This document shows positions 47,869 to 60,136 of a DNA stretch of 64,000 nt, piece after piece. Under the pieces are notes generated by a model. That model saw only the letters and a list, made by a program, of their open reading frames with translations, did not search any database and was not told the DNA's origin. Made by a program: the position numbers and the translations under genes. How positions within the stretch are numbered: the stretch's first letter is position 1; each line of letters opens with the position of its first letter. This DNA is from Anticarsia gemmatalis (lineage: Eukaryota > Arthropoda > Insecta > Lepidoptera > Erebidae): contig NC_134751.1 of NCBI RefSeq assembly GCF_050436995.1, positions 6,882,001 through 6,946,000 on the forward strand. Direction: 5' to 3'.

Positions 47869-49019
47869 TGCCATCAAAAACATTCTGTAAAAACCTCAAG
47901 TCTCGCCGTAAAAAGTTGTGAGATCTATATAATACCAAGTCGATTAATCTATTTAGTCTCTACTTAAAGGACCTTCTGTCTTAAGTTATTACGTATGTTA
48001 TTATCATGCCAATTTAAAAACATACCTCTAAAACAAATAGACCGACCTGGCCATCGCATGATTTGATTATTAGTATGTATCACACTACACAGCACGACGA
48101 GAAGTTAATGCTCCTGAAATGTTAATGGCGAATTTGTGTTTTCTTGCGATGACCAAGTCGATCTATTTGTTTTAAAGGTATTTTTTTTTTAAATTGGCAT
48201 GATAATAACATACGTAATAACTTAAGACAGAAGGTCCTTTAAGTAGAGACTAAATAGATTAATCGACTTGGTATTATATAGATCTCACAACTTTTTACGG
48301 CGAGACTTGAGGTTTTTACAGAATGTTTTTGATGGCATCTCACTTCTTTTTGTAAAGCAAACATAAGTCCAATTTGTATGGAAAGACGTATTTTTTTCAT
48401 AATTCTACATATTTTCCTATGGGAATGTTGTTCAGTTCCATGGGCTAAACACCCTTACCCACCCTATACCCCCTCCCGTTATGTCTCATCTAGTAGATAC
48501 ATATTTACACCTATTTATTTTATTTTCTACAGAAATAATAATTTAATTCATTAACTGCAAATGTAACCTTGTAATCTTATACATTTATATGGGATTACAA
48601 AGTTATTGTTGCAGTTAGTGTATTTAGAAAACTAGACCGAAATTAGAAAATATTGAATTTTTCCCATGATTAAGACACTAAACCCTATTTGTATTCTAAA
48701 TTTTAAGCTTCTAAGTCTGCTAGAAGTACCTTAGACTTTTGATGATCGGTGAGTCAGTGAGTCAGTGAATCAGTGAGTGACAAAATTCAAAATTTTAACA
48801 AGTTGTCATTCTTAAACTACTGGTTCAAATTGACTGAAATTTTAAATATACCGTGTTTATACAATGACTGATTAGGTGCTGAAAATCCAGGCTTCTTTTT
48901 TTATCCACTACGAAATTATAGGGGTGTCAAAAATAGCCCGAATTGCTTCGAGAAAAGGATGTTACGGCCGTGCCGCTTTTTTTTTGCTCGACTTGCGGGG
49001 GCACTTCCGTGCCCCCAGA
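47869..49019 (+). mobile_element. foldback Helitron-like element, copy 3
   Basis: Same start, foldback head (left and right arms about 180 bp), body and terminal GC hairpin as at 28551 and 30249. It lies 360 bp from the 5' end of the minus-strand gene at 47064-47507. The 112-residue frame at 47629-47967 simply runs into its left arm. Confidence 0.75.
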
Positions 49020-50389
49020 TTGTAAAATATTTGATGTATTTTTCAAACTTAACACCAGTTTACGTATCAGCATAATCCGTAAATAATATCAGAAACTGTT
49101 TTTAAAATCGCGAGATTTATAGCTTACATACTAGGACATATCTTTATTGACTATCCATATGTTTATGCAAGACATGCGTAAAGGATTACAACATGCTAAT
49201 CAAAACATGATTATAATATTTGAGTTAGTAATAACCACCTAATTGATGGTTACACTGGTTGAATAAAGGGCTCTTGTAGTTCATCATGTTGAAATTCTCG
49301 TTAGCCGAGCCCGCAATACAAATTCGCTTCAGCGATTTCATTCGTTTCGTTTCAAAACAAGATGAACCTATTTTTTTATACTGACCATTTGTATTAAATC
49401 TGAATCCTTTGATCCGGTTAAGTAGCTACCTTGTTGTTCCCAGCGATGGCTAAAAGGTCCTTGTTTTTTCAGTGTATTAATTAACCCTTTCTTTTCCAGA
49501 CCAATTACAATGTAATGATAATTGTTGTCGTATATTTACATTTCAGCAGCTCTGGGGTTTTCTACACGGTAACTTTATTTTTTTAAGTATTGAACTCAAC
49601 CGTGAAATGTAACGTTACTACCTTTGCATACATATTACTTACTCTCTAGTGTCCAAATCGCATTTTCCTCTTCGCCCACATAATATCAAACGAAAACTCT
49701 ATGCGTAGTACACGTAGCAAACTTTATTCATCGTGAATTTTTCAACATCGGACGTAGTAAAGCATGTCAAAATTAATTTATCGGACAACTGGCTACAAAA
49801 TGTCACATACTTTTTTATAATAACAAGTAGTTATAACAAAGGGCTGTACAAACACCTGCTACAGTATCGGGCACAATATAAAAGGATATGTCATCCTTTG
49901 ACGGCATAACTGACGCTGCAGAGTGAAAAATGCCACACACACTCGCCTGGACGTGGGAGGCATTTCGTGATTAAAATACTTACCCCTGGTATGATATTTT
50001 AATTAAACACCACGAACACGTTTATTTAAAATCATATACGATGAAGCCCACCAAAATAAAGCATGAATGCAACGCGTAAATATTGTGCGACATTATGAAA
50101 AATATTCCATTTGCGATGAAACTGTAAATATTTCAATATGTTGGAGTGGAATTGTGAATTCTGCCTAATGTTTTCTAAGGAGGACGGTGTATCGTCTTTT
50201 AAATAAAACGTATCTATATTTAATCCATCCAATGATTATTTATAATTTTAAAGCAGTTTTTAAGTATTTGTGTACGTGTAGTACTAAAAACATTTTTTTT
50301 ACGATAGAAATTATGAGCTTACAGTATAATTTAGGACCAGTAAAATGCGTTTCGGTTCAAATAACATATATTTTAACATTTACAAATAT
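49020..50389. other. gene-free interval
   Basis: AT-rich intergenic DNA between the foldback element and the 3' end of the Ser-rich gene. No exon or repeat was recognised. Confidence 0.4.
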
Positions 50390-50395
50390 TTTATT
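50390..50395 (-). terminator. candidate polyadenylation signal of the Ser-rich gene
   Basis: AATAAA on the minus strand, about 140 nt past the stop codon. Confidence 0.4.
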
Positions 50396-50533
50396 GCATA
50401 TTATCACAGGTTTAATTTTTAAGATTCTCATTGATTCATAATAAGATTTGTTTTGTATAAGCATAATTCGATTACTTCTATAAATGTGCGGCAAAGTTAA
50501 ATTGTAATCTTGCTGCCGTTAACATTTTTAGAT

Positions 50534-53500
50534 TCAACATCCATGGTGCTTCAAATGCTTCGACTTCTTATTCTGAAACAAGAGGGTATTTAAAATAAAT
50601 ATATTATACAGGCAATGTAATTTATACTTTGCAGCTATTGTTAGAAAGTGTTGTGTTTCAGTATCAAGATGCTATTAATATTTGTGTAGTCATAAAAAAT
50701 AATTTGCTTGTTAAAAATCTCAGTCGCAACTTCTCGAACCATTTAGTTTGCGAAGGTATCATTTCTGAGAACATTACTAGTAGGTATGTACTATGTTTTT
50801 ATTATACCAGTCAGTGTCATTATATGACGACCGCTTCGACGACGCGGCGGACATGAGCGTGACTGTCATGCAGAAAGAAGTCTCGTAGTCGATACCCGGG
50901 ATGGGCAATTTTTTTTCTCATGTTTCTCTGTCAAAAAAATCTTAGTGATTGCCAGGACTAAAAACATGGTTGTGTCTAGCTGTAGCGCGATTCTGTGCAG
51001 CCGGTACTATCAAGTACCAAGAATTAGACATTTGAAATGTTCTTCAAAAATTGTTCCTGTGGCACCCGCTAGAGGCGCTGATCAGATTTTCATACAAAAA
51101 AATCTATAGCTAGCCAATTGTCGGTAATCGATAGTCATAAATAATCACGGTAGTATATCTCTTTAATGAAGAGTTTAAGTCCATAAAATGGCGCACAAAA
51201 TTGGCACTCAAAAGGAAATGCCCGCGCAGTTGACAAATGTATTAGCCGGAGACTACTATTAAGAGTACAATGACATATACTTACATTGTCGCAAGCGTTC
51301 TCCTCAGACGACGATGATGATGAAGACGACGATGACGATGACGACGAGGAGTCATCACTTTTGTCCTGAAATACATAATGCATTTTTATTTAACAAATCA
51401 GTCATTTTGTTGCAAATTCACCGTACTCTTTTTTGATTAAATACAAACAATTGATGAATTTAATAATGTTTAAAAACTCCATTTTTTCATTCAAAAAATT
51501 TATTATCAGTATTACAAAGAGCATTTTCAGTTTTCAACACAATTCAATTTGTCAAGCGAATTTACGAACATTTCTCTGGAACTGTAGCTGTTAATGTAAT
51601 TAATTATTTGAATACCTAGACAATTAAAAAGCAACAATTTTTTCAATACAATTTAGTGAACTTCATTCATTGACCTTTAATATCGAAAGGTCAGATGTAA
51701 CAGCTGTTATTAAATAGAAAAGACTCTGTCAAATACTTTATTATTTTCCTGTACAAACTTAAATGTACCGAAATTTCCTGTGGCAGTAAATCAAGGCGAG
51801 TTCGCTCCTCCTTAATATCTGTTAAAGTGAAAATAAAATAATAAAACGCGGTAAAAGTTCGGGGAACAGTTTCATCATTATTGCTCATTAGAGCCGCAAT
51901 TGAGGCTCGCTCCAAGAAACTTGCCGTAACGCGAACATTCTCCAAACAAATTGGAGTATTTCACTGCATTCTCCATAACTACGTAAGCATTTACATTCAT
52001 ACCAAATGCTGTGGTTTTTATTGCATACTTCATGCTATAATCCTGAGACTATTTTTGTTATTCTATTCGTTGTTCGTAGTATAGTTTTGAATTCTCACTT
52101 CTAGCATTATAGTTTCTAGAAGTCTGATCTTGAAGAATTGTTAACAATGATTGCATACTGCACAAGGAAATCCTTTTTCCTCGTACCGTATGCGATGTGT
52201 TGTAGGGAGAACCCAAAATAAACATAGGATTCTTTCTCAACATGGAAACATAAAAAACCCGTTTTCTAGAAATATCTAATTAAATTTTCCTTATTTAATG
52301 TTAGTAAATACATGTATATATTTTTCTACTGATAAGTATTACGGTTGCCCTTAGGTACTTAGGTTGTGCATTTGTCTTGCCTGATAGTGTAAAGTCTAAC
52401 CCGTGACTTGATTTTTCAAGACAGTATATAACACAGTTTACAAGAACAGAATATTGGAAGTCACGGGTATAACTAAATGTAAAATGTGTTTATTTGCAAT
52501 TAAATTGTGTATAAGGCTAACTTTGTATAAACTGTGTTTAATTACTATACATCTTTACTTCAAATGTAAATACTTACGCAGTCACCACTTTCGTCCGAAG
52601 AATCTGAAGAAGACGATGATGATGAAGAGGAACTGGAGTCACAGCTTTTCTGAAATACATTTAGTAACATATTCTTAAATTCAAAGACGCATTAGTTTAT
52701 GGCACTTTAAATGTGTACTTCGATTTCTTGAAAATGTATTGATTATTGAATATTTCTATGTAGTAGGTCGCACGTATTTACGCAGTATTTTTATACATCG
52801 ACGCTGTGTAAACGCATCACTAACTTCTTTATAAATCAGTTACATTGATTCCCTTTTATAATTAATTCTCTACTTTTGATTTTGATGTAAAGTAATCACT
52901 TCTATCCGAAAGGGCTCAGAAAGAACAGGCCAAAAGAATATGTCTAAGTTTTTAAAAAAGACATAAAAACTTCATAAAAATATGAAAGCAGAAATGATGA
53001 ATGGACTAAGATTACATACAGCTTTACCATACCTAGTCGCTTATATAATAACATTCTACAGATTACCTAAAATGCACCCAATTAGCGTTTATAGGAATAC
53101 TATCAACTCTAAATATTTATTGTTTACACATATTATAGTAACAACAATAATGTTTTTAATAGATACGATATGAAGTAACAAGTCCTTCACCCTTGATCTG
53201 TCCTAAATATTTTGTCCAAACAATTCATTTAGATAACTAAGTGGTCTCATTTCTAATCACTGTTCGACGTTAGTCCATCCTGTTTATCCTTTTAAAGTCG
53301 TAAAACAATGTATTTAATTGACGACATGCTTTTTGTCGTTTTTCGTGCCGTCTCTGCAAAAATGAATACTAATACATTATTAAATAGTCATATATTTTGA
53401 CTCGATATCAACCATATCAATACAGAAACGCATTTTTTCCTAACTAAAATATCTTTATCTCAATAATACAAAGATGTGAATGGCGCAAGAGAAGTTAGAA

Positions 53501-55774
53501 GGATAGTACTAGTGAATGCAATCCCGATCTCGCGGGATCCCGATCTCGCGAGATCCCGTGTATTTTTTCGGGATCAATCCCGAAGCATAATATGACGAGA
53601 TCCCGTTCGGGATTGTCGGAGAGGGCATTTTCAGCAGTTGGCTACATTGCAATAGACTTAAGATGCCGATTAGAAGCTCGTACTATTGATACACTTTGTA
53701 TTTTAAGAGGCTACTTTTAAAATGCTATGTGATTACTTTTTATTTTGATCTCCTGGAGCTACACCTACTTTTTGATTATGTTCATGTTATTACACCTGTT
53801 AATTATGTTACGTTGTTAGTAATATTGAAAAATAAAGGCTTTTATTTTCTTTCAAATAATAATTTATTGCATTCACCACACTATCACACACATATTACAT
53901 TAAACAAGCCGTTCGAATTGTATTATTTTTACTAACTAGACGGGATCCCGAAAATCTCGGGATCCCGCGGGATTGATATTTCTGATCGCGAGGGATCTCG
54001 AGTTGACGATCTCGAGTCGGGATTGCATTCCCTAGATCGTACCAAGTGGCGTTCTTTGGTCTCTGCCTACCCCTATGGGAAAAAGCGTGATATTGTATAT
54101 GTATTTAGAGCTAGTAATAGGTCCACTACATAACTTTGTTTACTAGGGTCATCGTAGTATTTAAATATACGACTCAAACAAACAGTTTAATTCTTTCAAC
54201 TATTCAGGTTGCGGTTAAATAGTCAGAACGGGAAAATAATATGACATTTTGTTCAAGGATTTTCCCTTTTCCTAATACTTTACAATTACGCTAAAACATT
54301 ACTTAGCAGGAACAATAGTAATAAGACTAATAAGCTTAAACATAATTAAAAAGAATTATAAACCACATAATTCGAACAAATATAATTTTCCTTGATCCAT
54401 GACCTAAATACCGAGTATTGTGACCTTTATAGTTAATTCATCTTCATTAATTTAAAAAAACACAAAATGATACATTAGACGCCCTAGAAAGACATACACA
54501 GATCATACTGTACCTCGATTCTCTACAATAAATTCAAACAATCGAATATCGAGAGTTTGACATTTAAAATGTACTGTCAAAATAGTTTCTACGACGCCTG
54601 CTAGAGGCGCTGAACCGAATATCATACAAAATTTTCGATAGCTACCCGGTTGTCGGTATATTGGTAAAGAATTGCGGTACATGGTACTAAAGAGTCAGAT
54701 ACGTAGTACTCATAACCGGCAGTTTTGCAGAACAGGATGTATGGATGTGAATGAAGCAAAGGAAGTTTGTAAAAATCGTAACAAGTGGCGTTCTCTCGTC
54801 ACTGCCTACCCGCGACGGGCGCGAATGCGTGATTTTATGGATACATATATGTGGGTATGTACTTATATAAGTATGTATATAAGTACGTATATAAGTTTGT
54901 ATGTAAGTGTGTATGTAAACAAGTATGTATGTACATTGTACAAAAAGATACTTACATCATCACAGCGCGATCGTCGAGAGCCGCTGAAACATAACAATAA
55001 CACAATGTTAATAACATTCTAATTTTAAATTATTTGCATGGTCAAGTCAATCAATTCAGCCAGCAGCTGCAGTCGGCTTTTTTTTATTTTCCTCTTTCGA
55101 TTGACATTTGATCACATAGAGGTTGTATTTATTGTCTTCTTAACAAGAATTAATTTTCTCAATCATCTCTAATAATGGCAACCGAGTTGAAGTTTGCAAA
55201 GTTCTATATCACAGACATACTAAAACTAAAAATAGACTGAAAAATAAACTTCACAAAATAAGTCAAAAGGTACTTCATTAAGAAAAACAAACATAAATTG
55301 AATCTGTCTTTTTTCCTGGTGTACCGATTTTATAAGTTCTCTGCTAATAGATCATAGATACAGCGTCAACTAGTGTAATGGTAAATCACATGAGTAGCCA
55401 AGACCTTGACCAATGGGCCAAAAGAATTATGCTTTCAAATAAGCAGTAATAAAATGTTAAGTGTCAAAATATAGAGTTATTCCGGTCTGATCCCCCAAAC
55501 CGATCCACTACCAATTAATATTATTGCTAGTGGATCGGTTTGGGGGATCAGACCGGAATAACCCAAAATATACACAATACGCTTAAATATTTAACAAAGA
55601 GGTGTTAAGCCGTCCACAGACAAAACATCAAACAAATGAATTCCAGCAATAATTCTCAGTACAACATTAATAAACTTTACTATGATAAATAAAAAAATAT
55701 TCTTACCAGGATTTTCCTTCTGTCATCGCCAAAATGGTAAGCGCAGTCAAAAGTATTAACAGAGCTTTATTCAT
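50534..55774 (-). CDS. secreted Ser-rich, six-cysteine small protein (five exons)
   Basis: Unrecognised 95-residue protein. Minus-strand exons: 55707-55774, 54956-54983, 52578-52649, 51285-51365 and 50534-50572. All have CAG acceptors, GTAAGA or GTAAG donors, and consistent phases (2, then 0 throughout). Exon 1 encodes the signal peptide MNKALLILLTALTILAMTEG. Exon 2 adds GSRRSRCDD. Exon 3 is KSCD, 11 Ser, then DSSDESGDC; exon 4 is DKSDD, 15 Ser, then EENACDN. Exon 5 ends NKKSKHLKHHGC, stop. Cysteines are at 23, 30, 35, 56, 81 and 95. Exons 3 and 4 are both phase 0-0, both Ser-rich and both follow ATGTATTTCAG, so they look like a duplicated exon. Ser runs next to Asp/Glu invite acidic-kinase phosphorylation, suggesting a Ca-binding or adhesive secreted product; this is inference. 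Further exons could exist in the introns. Confidence 0.75.
51020..51135 (+). repeat. interspersed repeat family F, copy 3 (in an intron)
   Basis: ACCCGCTAGAGGCGCTGATC AGATTTTCATAC then AGCTAGCC and TTGTCGGTAA. It matches 54540-54665 directly and 15105/35015 in reverse. Confidence 0.6.
53510..54034 (+). mobile_element. deleted hAT transposon relic
   Basis: Terminal inverted repeats TAGTGAATGCAATCCCGA / TCGGGATTGCATTCCCTA are flanked by 8-bp duplications GATAGTAC and GATCGTAC (one mismatch), the length expected of hAT elements. Subterminal CGGGATCCCG-type palindromes fill both ends. The only coding remnant is the last 34 codons of a transposase (53616-53720). Confidence 0.8.
53616..53720 (+). 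pseudogene. hAT transposase C-terminal remnant
   Basis: Frame reads SERAFSAVGYIAIDLRC, then RLEARTIDTLCILRGYF, then stop. This is the end of the hAT dimerisation domain (SER-F S/A-G start, R-L-----L--L-- end). Everything upstream, including the catalytic DDE region and the zinc finger, is missing, so it is dead. Its intact stop codon suggests derivation by internal deletion of an autonomous element. Confidence 0.75.
54540..54665 (+). repeat. interspersed repeat family F, copy 4 (in an intron)
   Basis: Carries ATCGAGAGTTTGACATTTAA, GCCTGCTAGAGGCGCTGAAC and TTCGATAGCTACCCGGTTGT. It matches the three other copies. Confidence 0.6.
54738..54945 (+). mobile_element. LINE 3' fragment (family G, copy 3) with TATG-rich tail
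   Basis: One frame reads CMDVNEAKEVCKNRNKWRSL, like the end of a non-LTR retrotransposon ORF. It is followed by a long TATGTA/TAAGTA microsatellite tail (about 54842-54935) that reaches to the donor of exon 2 of the Ser-rich gene. Confidence 0.55.
55476..55562. repeat. perfect 35-bp inverted repeat in intron 1 of the Ser-rich gene
   Basis: The arm GTTATTCCGGTCTGATCCCC CAAACCGATCCACTA is exactly mirrored after a 17-nt loop. The whole 87-bp unit is a perfect palindrome except for the loop. It would fold into a stable RNA hairpin in the pre-mRNA, and is probably a young MITE. Confidence 0.85.
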
Positions 55775-55787
55775 TTTATTGAAATCG

Positions 55788-55814
55788 CTGAAATATAAAA
55801 AGCTTTTGTTTATA
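55788..55814 (-). promoter_or_regulatory. candidate core promoter (or 5' splice acceptor) of the Ser-rich gene
   Basis: On the minus strand, TATAAA (55809-55814) lies about 25 bp before TCAGC, which would give a 13-nt leader. The same TATTTCAG|C could be a splice acceptor for a non-coding first exon ending at 56115 (GGAATC|GTAAGT). The two readings cannot be separated from sequence. Confidence 0.4.
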
Positions 55815-58800
55815 TCCTGCCTTTGTTCCAAGCTTCATATTTTATTTTAACAGTCATACAACTAGCCACTTAATTTTGTACGATGTCATGCTAAGCTCGT
55901 ATGTTTGATGAGCATAAATAATCACACGTATTTTTTTCCTTCTTTGAAAACGTAAACAATATAACACTTTAAAATGAGTACTTAAATTAAATTATCCTAA
56001 AAAAGTTATACAAATTAAAAAAGTCCAATAAAATATACTACACATAAGCCTATTAGATTTGTGACTTAGCCTAAAACAGCGATATCATAAAAAAATATGA
56101 TTACTAAAACTTACGATTCCACGAACTTAGAATGACGTGCAATAAAATTCGAACTGCACTAACGAATTTAAAACTAACTGATAGACACAAATGTTTTGCC
56201 TGATGACACTTCGCTTGGTGCACGAACGTAATCAACCCGAGAAGAAATCGACTGAATTTTAGTATTTATCGGTGCACAATTAGGTCAGAATACTTAACTC
56301 TAAGGTTGCGTCAAACAGGGTCACTTTGATAACTCATCTATGCGAAATGATAGAATCTCTTCATAACTTGTTTGTAGGGCAACACTATTAGACGTTATCA
56401 GTTTTATAAGCACAGCTTTGGGACTTGTTTACTTGCACTTTTGTTACATAGTACCTTAGGTATATAATCGAGTCCTCAAAATCTTTAATGAGCATTTTAC
56501 GGGATTTAAAGACTATAATATTTTTATCCCATATCAGTAGAAGAATATAAGCATCATACCCATTGTTATAGTCCCATTTGACTACTATATTTGTTTACTT
56601 AAAATAAGTGCAGGTTAAAACATTTAAGGCACATTTGTTTTCAGATTGCCATAAAACGTTATTTAGCATTCCATCCGACTGTAACTTGTAACGACAACGT
56701 TATAAAGGTGTATTCGTAAATCGTATTGTGCAAGCTCAATTCACTCAGCTTTATCAGGATTATTCGATAAACGGTTCACAGTCAGCGAGAAAACAAGCTT
56801 CTTACACAAATAGGGGATTTTAATATCCTTAAGTAGTGATGATACTGGCCTCGCGTATAAAAGACTTGCAAAGTAATCCACAGAGGGCGCAGCTATCGCA
56901 CGAATCTGCTTGAGTCATCCCATCCTTTTCAGATAAATAGGGTCCGAAAGACGACTGAAAAGCAACGTTTTATTTTTATTCATAATTCAATTGAAAAATA
57001 AGATGTTTTGTGGTTGTCGATGTTTTGAGGGGTTGAGGAAAATATCGCCCCATGTTTAGGTGAGTTAACAGAATAAAAACGTATATCGGTTTACTATCTA
57101 AACACCTGAGCTACCTGCAAATAATGAGTAATCATCATGTAAACAATATTCTTAATTGAAAAAAGCACGAGTAAAAACAAAATACAATAAAAAACAATGA
57201 GTTCAAACGTTATCTTAATGCAAAGATTTTATCAGCGAAATGCTAAAATAATCTACGCATATTTTTTTTTCAAATCGCCGCCCTTCCGACCGCGCCGATG
57301 CGGAAACAATCATTTGGAAAATTCGCCAGCACCGGAAGCACATACGTCACATTAGGCACACTGTTTACTGAACAAAATGTCCCCACCAAATGTGCTTCGT
57401 TCCACTCCGATACGGTATATCAAACTCATTACCACACACCGTGAACAAATGCAAATAAATCCTTTTTATTACTCGACTCACACTTATTGAATTTACCTTC
57501 GGCGAATGCTAAACGTTACCTACTCTCGAGTAAAATTATGAACCGGTTTAAAACTTCTCGATGAAGTGGAGTTCGAAAATAGCATTATAAATTCAGCAGT
57601 TTACAATCACAGCGCTACTTGGCGAAGGCAAAAAACCTTGGCGGGAAACTCGTTCTAACTTTTCCTATTTTTCTGCGTTAATTTCACCTGAACCCATTAC
57701 ACTTTGCAACAATTCTTAGTGAGAACGTTTCTATTAGGCTTTTCAAATTGCATTTTAAATGACTTTCGGCCACTTTGAAAGGGACGACATCTTAAGATCA
57801 ATTTTGCGTCTTGCCAACTTGATATTGGTTTTATAACACTTTGAACTAAAATAAACTTTCTGTATTGAAAAAAGAATCAGATTTAAATCAAAAACACATT
57901 TTGGATTTTTGAGTTTTTGATAGGTTTATGTACCTATTCTTTTCAGTAGCTTATAATAAGTCATAATATTTATGATATAATGCATTATAAATGTTTTGTC
58001 ATCGACAACAAGAAAATAAAGCTACTATTAATCTATTAAACAGACGAATATTTACGTTTACTTTGCATAAGATGCCTTGATTTTCTTAATATTTATATGC
58101 AAATTCAAGGACAACGGTTAATGGCAGGTAATCATACCGGGCCCATAAGGATGAGACGTGGAAAGTACCTAAAGCGTAAAAGTAGTATCCGAGTTGAGCA
58201 ATGAAATGTTAAGGATGGATAAGTTAATTGGCCCCCGGAGCGTATCGGCGGGGCCCTCCTGTGGCACAGAGGAATGCATTTAAATTGGATTTTAAGAGTA
58301 GAAATCACCGGCGCTCTCTCCGCCTCTCCCAGCCTTGTTAGAGCCAATCTCAAAGTTTACGTAAACGAATAAACCTCCGCCGTGAAACCGAATTTATCGG
58401 TATCCATTCAAACTATATCTATCTACGACCCTTCACCCATTTAAATGAATCGCTAAACGTTGCAGATTTAAAGAGCCCGCTATAAGTAATAACGACATTT
58501 TTCATTTGAGTCTTCATTAGCATTCTAAAAATATAGTCAAAAAACAAATATTAAAGTTCTTGAAACAAAATAAGTAGATGAATGCAAAAATCGACATATT
58601 AGACAATTTTTTTTTATGTTGCCAATTCTACTTTGAGCCGTACTTGAATGGACGACACCCCGCTTACGATTTAAATTTAAATTCAACTTTAAGCATGTAA
58701 ACACAGCGAGAACAAATTTAATAAAATGGATTACACATGTATAAATAAATTTTAATAATCATCAGATAGTACGCATATTATTCAAGTACTTGAAAACATT

Positions 58801-59302
58801 ATTCATTGCAATGTAATTTTAATTAATCCCCTGCAATAAATAAAACAAACCTGATTTAATTATATTCCTGTTGTTGATTTAATTCTATTATTAAGTTTAT
58901 GAATCGCATCTTTACAAAGACCTCCCGTGGTTGGTTTAATTTGCTTCACCTCTCTGTAGCGGGACACTCTCACATAAAGAAGTGAGGATCCCCGTCTCGT
59001 TCAACACAGTTTATTTTTCTCTTTTATTTAATATTCTGAGATTGAAATAGAACCTGTAAATAGCCGTAGACTTTCCCGCTGTTATAATTTAATTATGTTT
59101 GTACAGACTACCGCAATACAAAATTAGTTCTCGCGGGAATTCACTAATAAAATATGGGAGCACAAATAATAATACTAGAATATATTGAATTTTCCCTTTT
59201 TTTCGTTTGTACATATACAATTATTATTTAATGTATTAATTTTATGTATAGTTTTAATTATTATTGTTAAAATTAGATAAACTAATAGTATTATTCCTTC
59301 AG
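55815..59302. other. gene-free interval
   Basis: No supported gene. GC-richer patches at about 57280-57420 and 58130-58340 break the AT-rich background and could be regulatory elements; only composition supports this. Confidence 0.4.
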
Positions 59303-59347
59303 ATCTGGAGGAGACCCTTGCCCAGAAGTGTGACAGTAATGGGTAAA
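59303..59347 (+). repeat. SINE family 2 tail fragment
   Basis: GAGGAGACCCTTGCCCAGAA GTGTGACAGTAATGGGTAAA matches the last 45 bp of the element at 44152-44435. Confidence 0.65.
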
Positions 59348-59500
59348 AAATATGAGTGTGACCTGAAGCCAGTTTGATCGTCATAAAATTATAACGTTAT
59401 TCGGTAATTAAAATAACCGAACGCAATACACAAGCAGGCAATATAATTTATAATTGAATTTCCCTGCCTAAATCACGTGTGCGGTAAATATTCAAAGAAC

Positions 59501-59537
59501 AGAGTTTTCTGAACACCCAACGTGTTCAGAAAACTCT
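59501..59537. repeat. perfect 16-bp hairpin
   Basis: AGAGTTTTCTGAACAC, loop CCAAC, GTGTTCAGAAAACTCT. It ends in a T-run. It is too short for a typical pre-miRNA; the function is unknown. Confidence 0.7.
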
Positions 59538-60136
59538 TTTGGAAAGGGTTAAAAAAATTGATGCCTGAAAAAAAATTAAAATCATATTGTTTCCCATGTT
59601 GCCAAGCATTTCCCAGAACTTAGGAGTAATTCAAGGGTTTGAAGCATAACAAGAAAGTACTATTATTATTGTAACTCTACATGCTTTATAACGCATACTG
59701 TTACGTCACGAAAAATGTTTACGATCTACGATAACATCCGTAGATGAGTGAGCCTTCTTACTATTAAAATATTTGTTTAAAACAAAAAAAAATATCTTAT
59801 ACTGTCTGTAAACGTAATACATGCTAAATTGTTTTAGAATTAAAATGTCTACAGACCTACAAAGACAAACACTGTTTTTGCACCCAAACATTTGTATAAG
59901 AGTGACTATAGTTAAGTTTTGAAGGGACCTTAAGCCGAATTAATGAATGTATCCCCATTCTACATAATTAACATTGGCGAGACATTATTCAAGTGACCTC
60001 GCTTCCTATAAATCTTCGTGAGGATCCGTCTCTTCGCTCCACAAGGCTCTTTAAACTTTCTGTAAACACTCACATTACAGAGACAATTAGAACAAAACGA
60101 AATAATGATTGCTTTGAAATTTGCATTTATATTGTT

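Larger units (their letters stand above)
53470..54110 (+). mobile_element. LINE 3' fragment (family G, copy 2) split by a hAT element
   Basis: The left part (GATGTGAATGGCGCAAGAGA AGTT) and right part (AAGTGGCGTTCTTTGGTCTC TGCCTACCCC) together match the continuous segment at 54738-54830. A hAT element interrupts it. This intronic fragment is too short to be functional. Confidence 0.65.

Noticed and set aside
51135..51383. 82-residue minus-strand frame with a Ser run treated as a stand-alone gene
   Set aside because: Only 51285-51365 is coding; clean splice sites on both sides place it as exon 4 of the Ser-rich gene.
53696..53935. 79-residue frame inside the hAT relic
   Set aside because: It starts out of frame with the transposase remnant and continues into its AT-rich 3' region; nothing hAT-like is encoded.
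54672..55022. 116-residue plus-strand frame
   Set aside because: It joins a family F repeat end, a LINE C-terminal fragment and a microsatellite; it also overlaps exon 2 of the minus-strand Ser-rich gene.
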